Shown here piece after piece: positions 27,278 through 35,692 of a stretch of 64,000 nt of DNA (within the stretch, counting starts at the first letter, position 1; each line of letters begins with the position of its first letter). Where the stretch lies: positions 1-64,000 of the forward strand of contig NZ_JADBEL010000009.1 of assembly GCF_014873855.1 (NCBI RefSeq). The letters run 5' to 3'. The notes beneath the pieces are model-generated. The model saw nothing but the letters and a program-made list of their open reading frames with translations, was not told the DNA's origin and made no database searches. Source of the stretch: Sporosarcina limicola. Its GTDB lineage: Bacteria; Bacillota; Bacilli; Bacillales_A; Planococcaceae. A program made the position numbers and the translations under genes.

Positions 27278-27896
27278 CGTATAACTCACCTTCAATCAAA
27301 TTAAGGGCCACTTTTTTCGGATAAATATTCAAGTACTGATTTAATTCTTGTTTCTGGATTTTCGAATCAGCCATATATGCCGCAATTACACTCTTGGCTT
27401 CTATCAATGATTTTTCCGATACCTTCTCAAAAGAATTTAACAAATCGAGAACTTGAAGCGTTTTATAATTCGAATTACTGATTTTCACTTTCGGCTTCTT
27501 TAACGTCACTACTACTTTCTTTAAATCCACGTCATGTTTTACACTACTCGTATTTGACGATACCACTTCAATATTCACTGGATTTTGTGTAGTTAAGCGA
27601 ATACTGTTTGCAAAAGATAATCCTGTAAGATAACCAATGCGTTCGTTCTCCTTGACGATATACCTTTTACTAATAATCTTATTTATGCTAAGTGAATTTG
27701 ATTTAATAACTACGTTCGGTTTTGAGATGAAATAAATACCCGTTTGAAATCTATTGATTTGCTCATGTTTAACTAATCTAGCCATGTTTTGCCTAATTGT
27801 ATTAGGCTTCATAAAACTCAAGCTTTTTGTCAGTTCATCTAAAAAGATTGGCTCGTCATATCCATAACTTTCAACAAGGTAATTATACAAGTTCAT
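27261..27896 (-). CDS. abiEi: AbiEi-type antitoxin/repressor
   Basis: 211 aa. The N-terminal winged helix (FLDELTKSLSFMKPNTIRQNMARLVKHEQINRFQTGIYFI) is typical of AbiEi antitoxins. The C-terminal domain covers SKRYIVKENERIGYLTGLSFANSI and the rest. It represses the operon and blocks AbiEii. Start ATG 27896 has an ideal AGGAGG; the longer frame from 27959 is unlikely. It overlaps abiEii by 17 bases. The intact antitoxin with a broken toxin is the unusual point. Confidence 0.85.
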   Translation of the reverse strand: MNLYNYLVESYGYDEPIFLDELTKSLSFMKPNTIRQNMARLVKHEQINRFQTGIYFISKPNVVIKSNSLSINKIISKRYIVKENERIGYLTGLSFANSIRLTTQNPVNIEVVSSNTSSVKHDVDLKKVVVTLKKPKVKISNSNYKTLQVLDLLNSFEKVSEKSLIEAKSVIAAYMADSKIQKQELNQYLNIYPKKVALNLIEGELYDDITQ

Positions 27897-28004
27897 ACTA
27901 ACACCTCCTTTCCTCATTGTAACATAATTATATTCAGTATATCCATTTGTGTGACACATAATTCAGCTATCCTTACTTTTTTTTAGCACTTACTGAGGCA
28001 ATAG

Positions 28005-28031
28005 AAAAAAGAGCCCTATAATGGACTCTTT
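28005..28031 (-). terminator. terminator after hsdR
   Basis: On the minus strand AAAGAGTCC and GGGCTCTTT form a short stem with TTTTTT after it. It separates hsdR transcription from the abiE-HTH-hsdM-hsdS unit, which therefore probably has its own promoter near 27950. Confidence 0.6.
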
Positions 28032-28036
28032 CACCG

Positions 28037-31000
28037 CTAGCTAATATACAAATGATCATTAATCGCATAAACAATCGTATCAATATCATCGCCAAATTCA
28101 CGTTTCAACATCGTGTACCCACCACTACTAACAAACGGTTCTTCCGAAAACGCATTTTCTGGTTTCGGCGCTAATACAGGCACTTGCAATAATTGCTTTT
28201 CAATACGCTCTAACCATTTCTTTTGTCTTGGCGTCCAATCACTGAGTGAATACACTTTTCGCATGGCATTTTTCACACGTGTTTCATGGTCAATTAGCGC
28301 CTCTCCCAATGCGGCCTGACGGATAAAGCTAATAATATCTGCAGCAATATCTTCATTCTTTATATGCTTCCAAGCCGTTTGTAGATGGGATTGTTTATAC
28401 CCCTTCGTTTCTAAAATCGTCACGAGCTCACGCAAGCCCTGACGTGTTAAATCCTTCGGACGATTGCAAATAACATGTAAGGCAGGGATTAAGTTAATAT
28501 TTTCTTTAATGAAGCTGACAAAGCCATCCAAATAATCCTCTGGACGTTTGTTCCCTTCGCCATATCCACGCTCTACCTTCAATGCTCTGTCTTCTTTATT
28601 GGAGATATATTGTTTTTCACGGGCTGTGCGATAATCCGCTACGTACTCAAATAGAATACTATTCGATTGGGCTTGCTGCGGTGTGTAGTGTTGAATATCT
28701 TGTACCCACCCATCCACCGTTTGTCCACTCGCTAACTCTTCAAATTTACGTTTACCTTCATCATCTAACTTTTGCTTGCGGCGCTGAATTTTTGCAACAA
28801 GCTGATCTCGATAAAATTCTGCCTCTTCCTCCGTGTCTGCTTGTGTAAATGATTCGTGCAATTCACCAATTGAATACTTTTGCTGTTTGACGACTGGTTT
28901 CATTTCTGTATAGCTTTGCAACTTATCGTAAATACCAACAGCATCGTAAATACGGAAATGAGACTTGCCGATATCAGGGCATAGACGTGTAGCACGGCCT
29001 AGCATTTGATCGTATAAAATACGTGATTGGACACGACGTAAAAATACGATATTGGTAATCGCCGGTACATCAATCCCTGTCGTTAGTAGATCAACTGTGA
29101 CAACAATATTGGGCAGACGCTCATTTTTAAAACGTTTAATCATTTCACCTGGCTTATAAATCGCCCCAGTAATTTTCACGATTGCATCATCTAATACATC
29201 GTCACCACGCTCTTGGAATGCTTCTTTCAACAAACGTACAACTAAATCTGCGTGCTGATTAGTAGCCGCAAAGATCAGTGTTTTCTCCTTACTTTCAGGA
29301 TCAATATAATCTGCAAGCTTTGTTAAAATGGCTCGGTTATATGGTTCTGTGATGACACGCTTATTAAACTGCTCTACTTCAAAATGAACTGTATCTTCCA
29401 ACCGTTCCAACACAACTTCCCCTTGCTCGGCATCATACACTTCAACTTCTTCATCTTTTTCAAATGTGATGCCTGCCTGCGAAAGCTCGGTTTTGAATAA
29501 ATATGGCGGATCATGATCTACTAAATAACCCTCTAACACCGCTTCCGTGTATGAGTATTTATAGATTGGCAGTCCAAATATATCTGTCGTATGCAATGCG
29601 GGCGTAGCTGTCAGTCCTAAGACCGCAGCATCAAAATAATCAATCACCCGTCGATATTGACTAACATAATCATTTTGGTCCTGAAATAGTAACTGCTCTT
29701 CCGTCATTTCACGATCACTTGTATAACCTCGGTGCGCCTCATCAACAATGATAAAATCATATTGACCTACTGTTGGTAGCTTTTCGCCATTGTTATAGAA
29801 AAGTCGATGGACCATTCCTTGTACAGTTGCAATATGCACTTTCGTTTCAACATCTGGTGTCATATCTTCTAGTGACCTAACGTCATAAATATCTGCAAAA
29901 GAATAGCCATCGATTTTAGTATCCTTCAATGAATCTTCCGTTTGTTGCCCGAGCGAGTTGCGGTCTACTAAAAACAAAATGCGACGACATTTCTTAGCTG
30001 TTATCAAACGGTACATTAAAGAAATCGCTGTACGTGTTTTCCCTGTTCCTGTCGCCATAGCAATCAACATTTTCCGTTGCCCATCAATAAGTGCTTGTTC
30101 AGTCGCTAGGACTGCTTTTTGCTGATAAGGACGCAAGCCAAACTTTGTAATATCTTCTGCCACCAAACGCTCATTAGCTTCTGTATCAATAGTCCCTAGC
30201 AATAACTGCAAATCTTCCGGCGAATGCCAGCCTTCTAAAGGACGGGCAAATTTATTTGGATTTCTTGAATCCCAAAACCAAATTCCGGACTCCTCCTGTA
30301 GTTGCTTTAAAAACGGACGACCATTTGTCGCATATAAGAATGGCACTTGATAATCCCCAGTAGTCGGCGTAATGACTTCTTCATCTATTTGCACAACATT
30401 ACGTGCATAGGATTTTGTTTGGCTTTCAAGTGCTGCTGGAATCGTACGATGCTGCGCTTTTGCTTCAATCATTCCGACTAGTTCCATGCCAATGAATAGT
30501 GCGTAATCGACCCATCGTCCATTTACAGACCACTCTGCAATTGCTTTATTTTTATTTTTCTCAGGCAATGAACGATTCTTTTTATAATTTAAGCAGGGTG
30601 TATCTGCTTCCCAGCCTGCTGCTCTTAGTTTCTCATCAATAATGGCACGCGTTTCAGCTTCCGTTAAACGGTGCTTTTGCATATGCAGCTTCGATTTCTT
30701 TTTCCGTTCAACCTTTGTTTCTTTAGAGATAACATTGTCAGCTAGTACATCTAATTGTTGAACCAGCTGCTGCTCTTTCTCTAGTATTTCATGTTCAAGC
30801 TCCTTAATCTTCTGCTCTAACTCATTTTGCAGTTCCGGCTCACTCTCACGATAAGGTGACGGTGTGAAACTCCAGTCAATATAGACTTCCATAAACCAAG
30901 TAGAAAGGCGATAGGCTAACTGTAATAATGTCATAGCTTCTTGCGTCGTGCCATAATCCGCTTCATGCGAAGCCCGATTCCCTTTACGACGCAGCATATC

Positions 31001-31249
31001 AAATATTTCAAGAAATTCTGGCTCAGCCAGTCCTTCCCGACGAATTGTATTAACTCGATCAACCTGTTTTGCACCGTAGGCCTCCCGAATATTATCAGAA
31101 GCCAAAATAGACTTGGCAATTGTTTCACCAAGTAAACGTAATTTAATAATCGATGTATGTGGATCCTGATAAACATTCCGCTCAGCACTCTCACCTAGCT
31201 TCGCAAGAACTTCCCATTGATCTCGAAAAAACGAAAAATTGCTAGTCAT
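28037..31249 (-). CDS. hsdR: type I restriction endonuclease subunit HsdR
   Basis: 1,070 aa. An N-terminal DUF4145-like helical domain (about residues 1-125) and coiled coil precede the HSDR nuclease domain with D and EAK of PD-(D/E)xK (VDYALFIGMELVGMIEAKAQ, about residue 260). The motor has Walker A MATGTGKT, DEAH in IVDEAHRGY, SAT-like LGLTATP and the helicase block LGRATRLCP. The length fits the EcoEI-like group. It translocates and cuts unmodified DNA with HsdM and HsdS. All catalytic motifs are intact, so the system may be active. Confidence 0.96.
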   Translation of the reverse strand: MTSNFSFFRDQWEVLAKLGESAERNVYQDPHTSIIKLRLLGETIAKSILASDNIREAYGAKQVDRVNTIRREGLAEPEFLEIFDMLRRKGNRASHEADYGTTQEAMTLLQLAYRLSTWFMEVYIDWSFTPSPYRESEPELQNELEQKIKELEHEILEKEQQLVQQLDVLADNVISKETKVERKKKSKLHMQKHRLTEAETRAIIDEKLRAAGWEADTPCLNYKKNRSLPEKNKNKAIAEWSVNGRWVDYALFIGMELVGMIEAKAQHRTIPAALESQTKSYARNVVQIDEEVITPTTGDYQVPFLYATNGRPFLKQLQEESGIWFWDSRNPNKFARPLEGWHSPEDLQLLLGTIDTEANERLVAEDITKFGLRPYQQKAVLATEQALIDGQRKMLIAMATGTGKTRTAISLMYRLITAKKCRRILFLVDRNSLGQQTEDSLKDTKIDGYSFADIYDVRSLEDMTPDVETKVHIATVQGMVHRLFYNNGEKLPTVGQYDFIIVDEAHRGYTSDREMTEEQLLFQDQNDYVSQYRRVIDYFDAAVLGLTATPALHTTDIFGLPIYKYSYTEAVLEGYLVDHDPPYLFKTELSQAGITFEKDEEVEVYDAEQGEVVLERLEDTVHFEVEQFNKRVITEPYNRAILTKLADYIDPESKEKTLIFAATNQHADLVVRLLKEAFQERGDDVLDDAIVKITGAIYKPGEMIKRFKNERLPNIVVTVDLLTTGIDVPAITNIVFLRRVQSRILYDQMLGRATRLCPDIGKSHFRIYDAVGIYDKLQSYTEMKPVVKQQKYSIGELHESFTQADTEEEAEFYRDQLVAKIQRRKQKLDDEGKRKFEELASGQTVDGWVQDIQHYTPQQAQSNSILFEYVADYRTAREKQYISNKEDRALKVERGYGEGNKRPEDYLDGFVSFIKENINLIPALHVICNRPKDLTRQGLRELVTILETKGYKQSHLQTAWKHIKNEDIAADIISFIRQAALGEALIDHETRVKNAMRKVYSLSDWTPRQKKWLERIEKQLLQVPVLAPKPENAFSEEPFVSSGGYTMLKREFGDDIDTIVYAINDHLYIS

Positions 31250-31420
31250 TCACACCACCACATTTCCCCATGATTGGTCATAATGTAATTGTACTATATA
31301 TTGTTGGAGTTTTGGGAATTCAGTAAGTGTAATAAGTTTTTACCTATTTTGTACGAATACTATGTTTATCTTTCTGTTTTTACTTTTGATCACGCATAGC
31401 AACTACTCAGAGCTTTATCA

Positions 31421-32407
31421 TTAATCTGAAACAATAGTTGGAAAAATTATATTTCCACCATATATCTTATAATCAGGATACAGATTTTCATTTTGTTCCT
31501 TCCACAAATTCTTTTTCACATCATTTGAATCAGAACATTTTTTTTTATATTCCTCATAGATCTTCTCTGTCATTAAAATAGGTGGAATTTGATGCTTTGA
31601 AAGAGTTTGGGCAGTTTTTGTCGAAGGAAATGCCGAAAAATTTTCTGAATAAAACCAATAGAACTCACCATTACCTTCCATTTGTTTCATATTATATTTC
31701 CCTATATATCCTTCCCCAAAAAACTCTTCAAAATTTAGATAATAGCTCTCCTTTTCAGAAGTCCTTTTATCAATTATAGAAAAATACCCCATTTTAACTT
31801 CTTCATTTATTTCAATTTCTTTATTTGCAAGATCCGTCAATTTACTTGCCACGTTTGCAGGTCTTCCCAGCCAGACAAGAGACTTGTAAGAGGTATTCTC
31901 CTGACCATTTTTTATTATTCCGCCTTTAGAAACTAACATCCTTCCATAATCAATGCCTATACCGCAAGTTATTTCATTATGTGTAAAATGTTTATTTAAA
32001 ATATATTTGGCGACAGAGTTTAATAAAACAGCAGTATTAACAGCATTTTCAAAACAGTCTTCTTCATCAAACACCACCATTACCCGATCCCCAATTATAT
32101 TTCTCACTCTTCCTTTATAAAATTGAGCAGCTTTAACCATCGAACGCATAAATGCTCCGTAAAGTTTAGTTAAGGTATTTGGTTTATGCTTTAAATTAAG
32201 ATCTGTTGATTTTCGAATATCAATATATAACACACAAGTTTGTATCTTTTTTGCCTTCATCTCCTTCTTATCCAAATTGGGATACGTAATTGCAGTGTCA
32301 CTAATTGTCGGGACCTGCTTTGTATCAGTTACCGTTACATTAAAATCATTGCTTAAAATTATTTTTACGTCGTTATCTAATTCTTCCTTTAGTTCTTTTA
32401 ATCCCAA
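31421..32407 (-). CDS. class III nucleotide cyclase, Pycsar-like (cyclase 1)
   Basis: 328 aa. Residues about 40-225 are a class III cyclase domain: LYIDIRKSTDL holds the first metal Asp, IIGDRVMVVFDEED the second, and ITCGIGIDYGR plus LGRPANVASKLTDLA the C-terminal catalytic region. In that region Asn is kept but the usual Arg of adenylate cyclases is Lys. The last 100 residues are unassigned. Start is TTG 32407 after AAGGAG. It faces the membrane effector gene across only 50 bases. A stand-alone cytosolic cyclase beside such an effector is how PycC cyclases (cCMP or cUMP) are found. The nucleotide made is not known. Confidence 0.8.
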   Translation of the reverse strand: MGLKELKEELDNDVKIILSNDFNVTVTDTKQVPTISDTAITYPNLDKKEMKAKKIQTCVLYIDIRKSTDLNLKHKPNTLTKLYGAFMRSMVKAAQFYKGRVRNIIGDRVMVVFDEEDCFENAVNTAVLLNSVAKYILNKHFTHNEITCGIGIDYGRMLVSKGGIIKNGQENTSYKSLVWLGRPANVASKLTDLANKEIEINEEVKMGYFSIIDKRTSEKESYYLNFEEFFGEGYIGKYNMKQMEGNGEFYWFYSENFSAFPSTKTAQTLSKHQIPPILMTEKIYEEYKKKCSDSNDVKKNLWKEQNENLYPDYKIYGGNIIFPTIVSD

Positions 32408-32457
32408 TTCCCTCTACTCCTTCGTGATATAATAGGGTTTAAAAATGGGGCAATCAA

Positions 32458-32955
32458 ATGGATACTGAAAAGCTATTAAAGCAATTGGATAAAAACGATC
32501 ATTGGATTCAAAATGGAGATACCAAGATATCTATAATCTTAACATTCTTAGGTGTGTTTTGTGGATACATCTTAGCACAAGAGGGTATTGAAGAACTTTT
32601 GAACTTCAGAGAGGATATTATTTATTGGATATCAACAGTTTTTTTTTTACTTACAGTATTATTTATTACTCTCGCTATCTATTCTTCACTAAAGGGAATG
32701 AGAGCCACTATAAGCAATAGAAGGCGCGGGCTTTGGTTTTTTGGTGATGTAGCTAAGTATCATCATTCATCGCACTTCTCAAGGCAAAAACAGCAACAAA
32801 CCAATGAACAATTCAATGAAGAATTATTAATTCAGATATTCAATACAGCTAAAATTGCTAATGATAAATTCGTATTCTACAATAGTTCTTTGAAATGGAC
32901 AAAGTTCGCTGTATTCTCTTATTTATTATTTTATGTATTTAAAGTATTTATTTAA
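32458..32955 (+). CDS. Pycsar effector-like membrane protein (PycTM)
   Basis: 165 aa. NGDTKISIILTFLGVFCGYI (residues about 19-38) is the first membrane segment and is typical of the DUF5706/PycTM family; a second segment lies at about 54-78. A soluble part with SNRRRG, AKYHHSSH and a helical QQQTNEQFNEELLIQIFNTAK stretch follows, and the C-terminus has a further hydrophobic helix (about 150-165). PycTM effectors open or damage the inner membrane when they bind the cyclic pyrimidine signal during phage infection. It precedes cyclase 2 by 55 bases on the same strand. Confidence 0.72.
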   Translation: MDTEKLLKQLDKNDHWIQNGDTKISIILTFLGVFCGYILAQEGIEELLNFREDIIYWISTVFFLLTVLFITLAIYSSLKGMRATISNRRRGLWFFGDVAKYHHSSHFSRQKQQQTNEQFNEELLIQIFNTAKIANDKFVFYNSSLKWTKFAVFSYLLFYVFKVFI

Positions 32956-33010
32956 ATACCACATTAAGCGGTGTTTTTTTCTTATAGAATAAGTCGAGAG
33001 GGTGAGGTAA

Positions 33011-34447
33011 ATGAGTACAATTGGATGGGAAACCTTAAATGAAATTAAAGAGAAAATTGAAGGTATCTTTACAACAGAAATGGAAGTAAATGATTTCACA
33101 GGTGATACAGTTCCTTCTATTGATGATCTTCCCGATAAAAATAAAGGTCTTATAATTACAAATTGTTCTATACTATTTGTGGATATACGAAGTTCAACCC
33201 AACTCTCTGACAGGTCACAGGCAAAAAGCATGGCGAAAATATATCGGGCGTTTGCAAGAGCCATGAGTATTTGCATTTATTCAAGTGGTGGTAGTGTACG
33301 ACAGATAGCTGGTGATCGAGTAATGGGGGTATTTGTTGATGATGCAGAACAAGGATCAGTTACTAAAGCATTGAATGCAGCACGTGCAATTATTACCGTG
33401 GTGGAACATGTGTTTAACCCATTATGTAAAACGAATATTAATAACAAAACTATTGAATGTGGAGTAGGTATTGATACAGGAAGGGTACTAACAACCTCAA
33501 TTGGGATTAAGCACGAAGAGGATGATGCAAGAGATTTAGTATGGGCCGGGAAGACAGCTAATGTCGCAAGCAAACTGACCGATTTCGCATTAGTAAGAGA
33601 GATTTTTATTACTAATAGAGTTTTCGACAAAATACCTGCTACTTTGAAAACAGATATCTGGGAAAAGCGATTCCGTATCAAAGGAGATTCAATTTATGAA
33701 GGATACGGGACTATTGATTACTATTTGGATTGTATTGAAGAGAGAGAAACCACAGGGAAACAAACTGACGATATTCTTAACCCAAATAATGAACGCAAAC
33801 AAAACGAACAAGTCGTTACAACCATTATAGAAGATGTCCGACAAAAAACTTTGAGTTTGCTAAAGCAATTTGAATCCGTTATACAAAGAGAGAATCGGGT
33901 AAGGGAACAGGAGCAGCAAGTAACCGATAAGATTGCTACTCTTGAAAAGAAAGAGCAGGAGTTATTAGAAAAGGAATCAAAAATTTCATCAGCAACCGAG
34001 TATGCTAGAAACAAAGCTATCTATGAGGTTAAAGTTTTATTTTTCAAGGAAAACATTGATTCTTTCACAATGGAAACAGCTCTTCAGCTTATGAATGAAG
34101 TAGAAACATTGGGGGGCAAAATGGGGCTAAGTACAGCACATTGTCATAATGACTTATATTATTGGAAGTTGGTTAGATTTTTTAATGACAAGGAACCCTT
34201 AATTGCATTCACATTGATTATTGAACAGCTAAAAAACCAACTTCCTTATCTAGTATTTCCTGATAAAAATAAAATTGTTACCGTTGTAAAGAAGCTTGGG
34301 AAAGAGAGAGATTACTTAGAGGCTGTTTTGTATTGCATCAAATATTATAATATCAATCAAGAAAAACGTCTCGAATTATGGGAGATTTTAAAATCACTTG
34401 GATTAGATAATGCAATCATTGGCAATCCTTTCATATTGCTTAAATAA
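33011..34447 (+). CDS. class III nucleotide cyclase with helical C-terminus (cyclase 2)
   Basis: 478 aa. Residues about 35-235 form a class III cyclase domain with both metal Asp residues (LFVDIRSSTQL and IAGDRVMGVFVDD), then IECGVGIDTGR and WAGKTANVASKLTDFA, closely parallel to cyclase 1. A long charged coiled coil (about 270-335) and a C-terminal helical domain of about 140 residues ending IIGNPFILLK follow. This tail is absent from cyclase 1 and from the short PycC proteins I know, and could be the infection sensor. GAGAGGGTGAGG precedes the ATG. It is co-directional with the PycTM-like gene. Product nucleotide unknown. Confidence 0.78.
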   Translation: MSTIGWETLNEIKEKIEGIFTTEMEVNDFTGDTVPSIDDLPDKNKGLIITNCSILFVDIRSSTQLSDRSQAKSMAKIYRAFARAMSICIYSSGGSVRQIAGDRVMGVFVDDAEQGSVTKALNAARAIITVVEHVFNPLCKTNINNKTIECGVGIDTGRVLTTSIGIKHEEDDARDLVWAGKTANVASKLTDFALVREIFITNRVFDKIPATLKTDIWEKRFRIKGDSIYEGYGTIDYYLDCIEERETTGKQTDDILNPNNERKQNEQVVTTIIEDVRQKTLSLLKQFESVIQRENRVREQEQQVTDKIATLEKKEQELLEKESKISSATEYARNKAIYEVKVLFFKENIDSFTMETALQLMNEVETLGGKMGLSTAHCHNDLYYWKLVRFFNDKEPLIAFTLIIEQLKNQLPYLVFPDKNKIVTVVKKLGKERDYLEAVLYCIKYYNINQEKRLELWEILKSLGLDNAIIGNPFILLK

Positions 34448-34516
34448 GGACATGCGCAAGTGACATGCGTGCTAAACAGGTAGATGCCAGGCATTACTAC
34501 CATTCCCAGAAGGATA

Positions 34517-34573
34517 CTCGCGGGTTTCAGTGAACTATTATGTAATATACGCTGGCACCCGCGAGTGTGGGAA
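34517..34573. repeat. palindromic repeat with ACTCGCGGG arms
   Basis: ACTCGCGGG (34517-34525) and CCCGCGAGT (34558-34566) are inverted arms. Between and after them TTTCAGTGAAC and CTGGCACCCGCGAG match a related palindrome at 44836-44914. Both copies lie near ssrA-terminator-like sequence, so they seem part of element ends. Confidence 0.6.
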
Positions 34574-34625
34574 AACATATATACGCCTACTATTCACAAA
34601 AAATCATAAATAATCCCAAAATAAA

Positions 34626-34672
34626 AAACCCTTGATTGGGTTTTGGCACTGTTTGAAGTCCTATGATTTTCG
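34626..34672. repeat. degenerate copy of the ssrA terminator region
   Basis: AAAACCCTTGATTGGGTTTT, then GTTTGAA.TCCTATGATTT, matches the sequence behind ssrA (AAACCCTTGATATCAAGGGTTT, GTTTGAAACCATACGATTT at 45001-45055) with several changes. It looks like an old copy of the ssrA downstream flank, perhaps left by an earlier integration. Confidence 0.45.
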
Positions 34673-34862
34673 TTATAAACGAGCAGATAAAAACCTCTAA
34701 ACATACTCAACAGCACGTAAAATATGATAGACTAAGAACATCAGTTGCATAAAGCGTGTGGGCGGTTAGCACTCCCTTGACTTTAGCGGAAAGGCAGACT
34801 AAGAACGCCGCGTCCTGCGGCAACGTCTACATGACTCACTTCGTGTGAGCCCGTGTTTATAT

Positions 34863-35045
34863 ATGATGGTAACTTACGAGGCAATGAATATGCTATTTCA
34901 AGCTTTTATAGCATTCGCAGCAATGGCTACGGCTATTATTGCATTGATTGTCTTATTTACCAACAAAAAAAGTAACCGCCCATTACCTTTAGCCGAGGTT
35001 TTCAATGGGGGGTTACTTTTTTGGAGTAAACATCTTCACTTGTAA
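34863..35045 (+). CDS. holin-like small membrane toxin (type I TA)
   Basis: About 60 aa starting MMVTYEAMNMLFQAF, then a membrane helix FIAFAAMATAIIALIVLF and a KK-rich turn. This is the pattern of the putative holin-like toxins (MxxYEALxLM... then one membrane segment, then KKK) of type I toxin-antitoxin systems. The residues after NKKSNRP are encoded by the terminator-like inverted repeat (34966-35022), also common in this family. An antisense RNA antitoxin is expected on the minus strand but was not identified. Confidence 0.65.
   Translation: MMVTYEAMNMLFQAFIAFAAMATAIIALIVLFTNKKSNRPLPLAEVFNGGLLFWSKHLHL
34966..35022. terminator. inverted repeat ending the toxin unit
   Basis: AAAAGTAACC and GGTTACTTTT are inverted arms with G/C-rich inner pairs, flanked by A and T tracts. 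It could end the toxin mRNA in one direction and the antisense RNA in the other. Confidence 0.6.
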
Positions 35046-35087
35046 TGACTTGGTTAACCGCCCTTAAAGCGGAATGTAACTGAGAGC

Positions 35088-35118
35088 AGCTGAACGTTTC
35101 GTAGACGTTCAGCTTTTC
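35088..35118 (+). terminator. strong terminator
   Basis: AGCTGAACGT pairs with ACGTTCAGCT around TTCGTAG and is followed by TTTTCTT. It ends transcription running rightwards from the toxin region. Confidence 0.75.
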
Positions 35119-35173
35119 TTATTGTATGTTGATTTTACTACATTCATACAGAATGAACACATTTAGTGAAGAA

Positions 35174-35215
35174 TACCAGGTTCTAAAACAAATAAGAATT
35201 GTTTTAGAACCTGGT
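35174..35215. repeat. palindromic ACCAGGTTCT repeat, copy 2
   Basis: TACCAGGTTCTAAAACA (35174-35190) pairs perfectly with TGTTTTAGAACCTGGTA (35199-35215). It shares its outer arms with the copy at 16481-16525 but has longer ones. Confidence 0.8.
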
Positions 35216-35253
35216 ACCCTACTTGATACGACTGCATTTATACCATATTTACA

Positions 35254-35286
35254 TATGGAGACGGTGGGAGTCGAACCAACCGTCTC
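35254..35286. other. putative left attachment site of the ssrA island
   Basis: TATGGAGACGGTGGGAGTCG with AACC following matches the ssrA 3' end (TATGGAAGCGGTGGGAGTCG) at 44129 and 45058, apart from the acceptor-stem bases GAGAC instead of GAAGC. Bacillus subtilis tmRNA ends in the GTCTCC form, so the element may have brought this core from another host. Two integrase-arm-like repeats lie just inside (35344-35362). It also folds as a hairpin. Confidence 0.55.
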
Positions 35287-35343
35287 ATGAAAGGCTATAA
35301 TACCAGTATTTCCAGGGGTTTATAGCTGCTATTAAAAACGTTT

Positions 35344-35362
35344 GACTACGCTTTTGACTACG
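35344..35362 (+). repeat. GACTACG arm-site repeats, left
   Basis: GACTACG occurs twice, 12 bases apart, inside the putative left attachment site. The same heptamer occurs three times at 43999-44028 behind the integrase and once at 44965. Such short spaced direct repeats are typical arm-binding sites of tyrosine integrases. From here to 35692 there is no gene. Confidence 0.5.
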
Positions 35363-35692
35363 TTTGATAAAAATTATGTTGCGGGGGCAAGTTTTTTTCT
35401 TTAATCAACCTAGAGTTTGAACATCTCAAGTTATTTAAAAAAGTTTTATTATAAGGATACATTTCCAACTCCAACTCCAACTAAACCATACACTCCACAT
35501 GTGGTGAATGCTGACGGTAGATAAAAATAAAACGAGATGTAGGAGTGTTCACCCGACATAAACATCTTATACAAGATCCATTAAGTATTTGAAATTTAAT
35601 AAGGGGATTTAGGAAACCCTTCCCCCTTTACTTTATCGTGGCCCCAGAAACCTATCATCGTACACAATACTGACCTACAAGCATCACAAAAA

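Noticed and set aside
32458-32955. Calling the membrane protein a CBASS effector
   Set aside because: No CD-NTase, Cap2 or Cap3 gene is nearby, while class III cyclases flank it on both sides, which fits Pycsar.
34357-34578. 73-aa minus-strand frame at the cyclase 2 end
   Set aside because: It overlaps the coding end of cyclase 2 and a palindromic repeat and has no ribosome site.
35258-35286. Reading the GAGACGGT hairpin as a tRNA or tRNA fragment
   Set aside because: Only the T-arm-like part exists and it matches the ssrA 3' end best; no cloverleaf forms.
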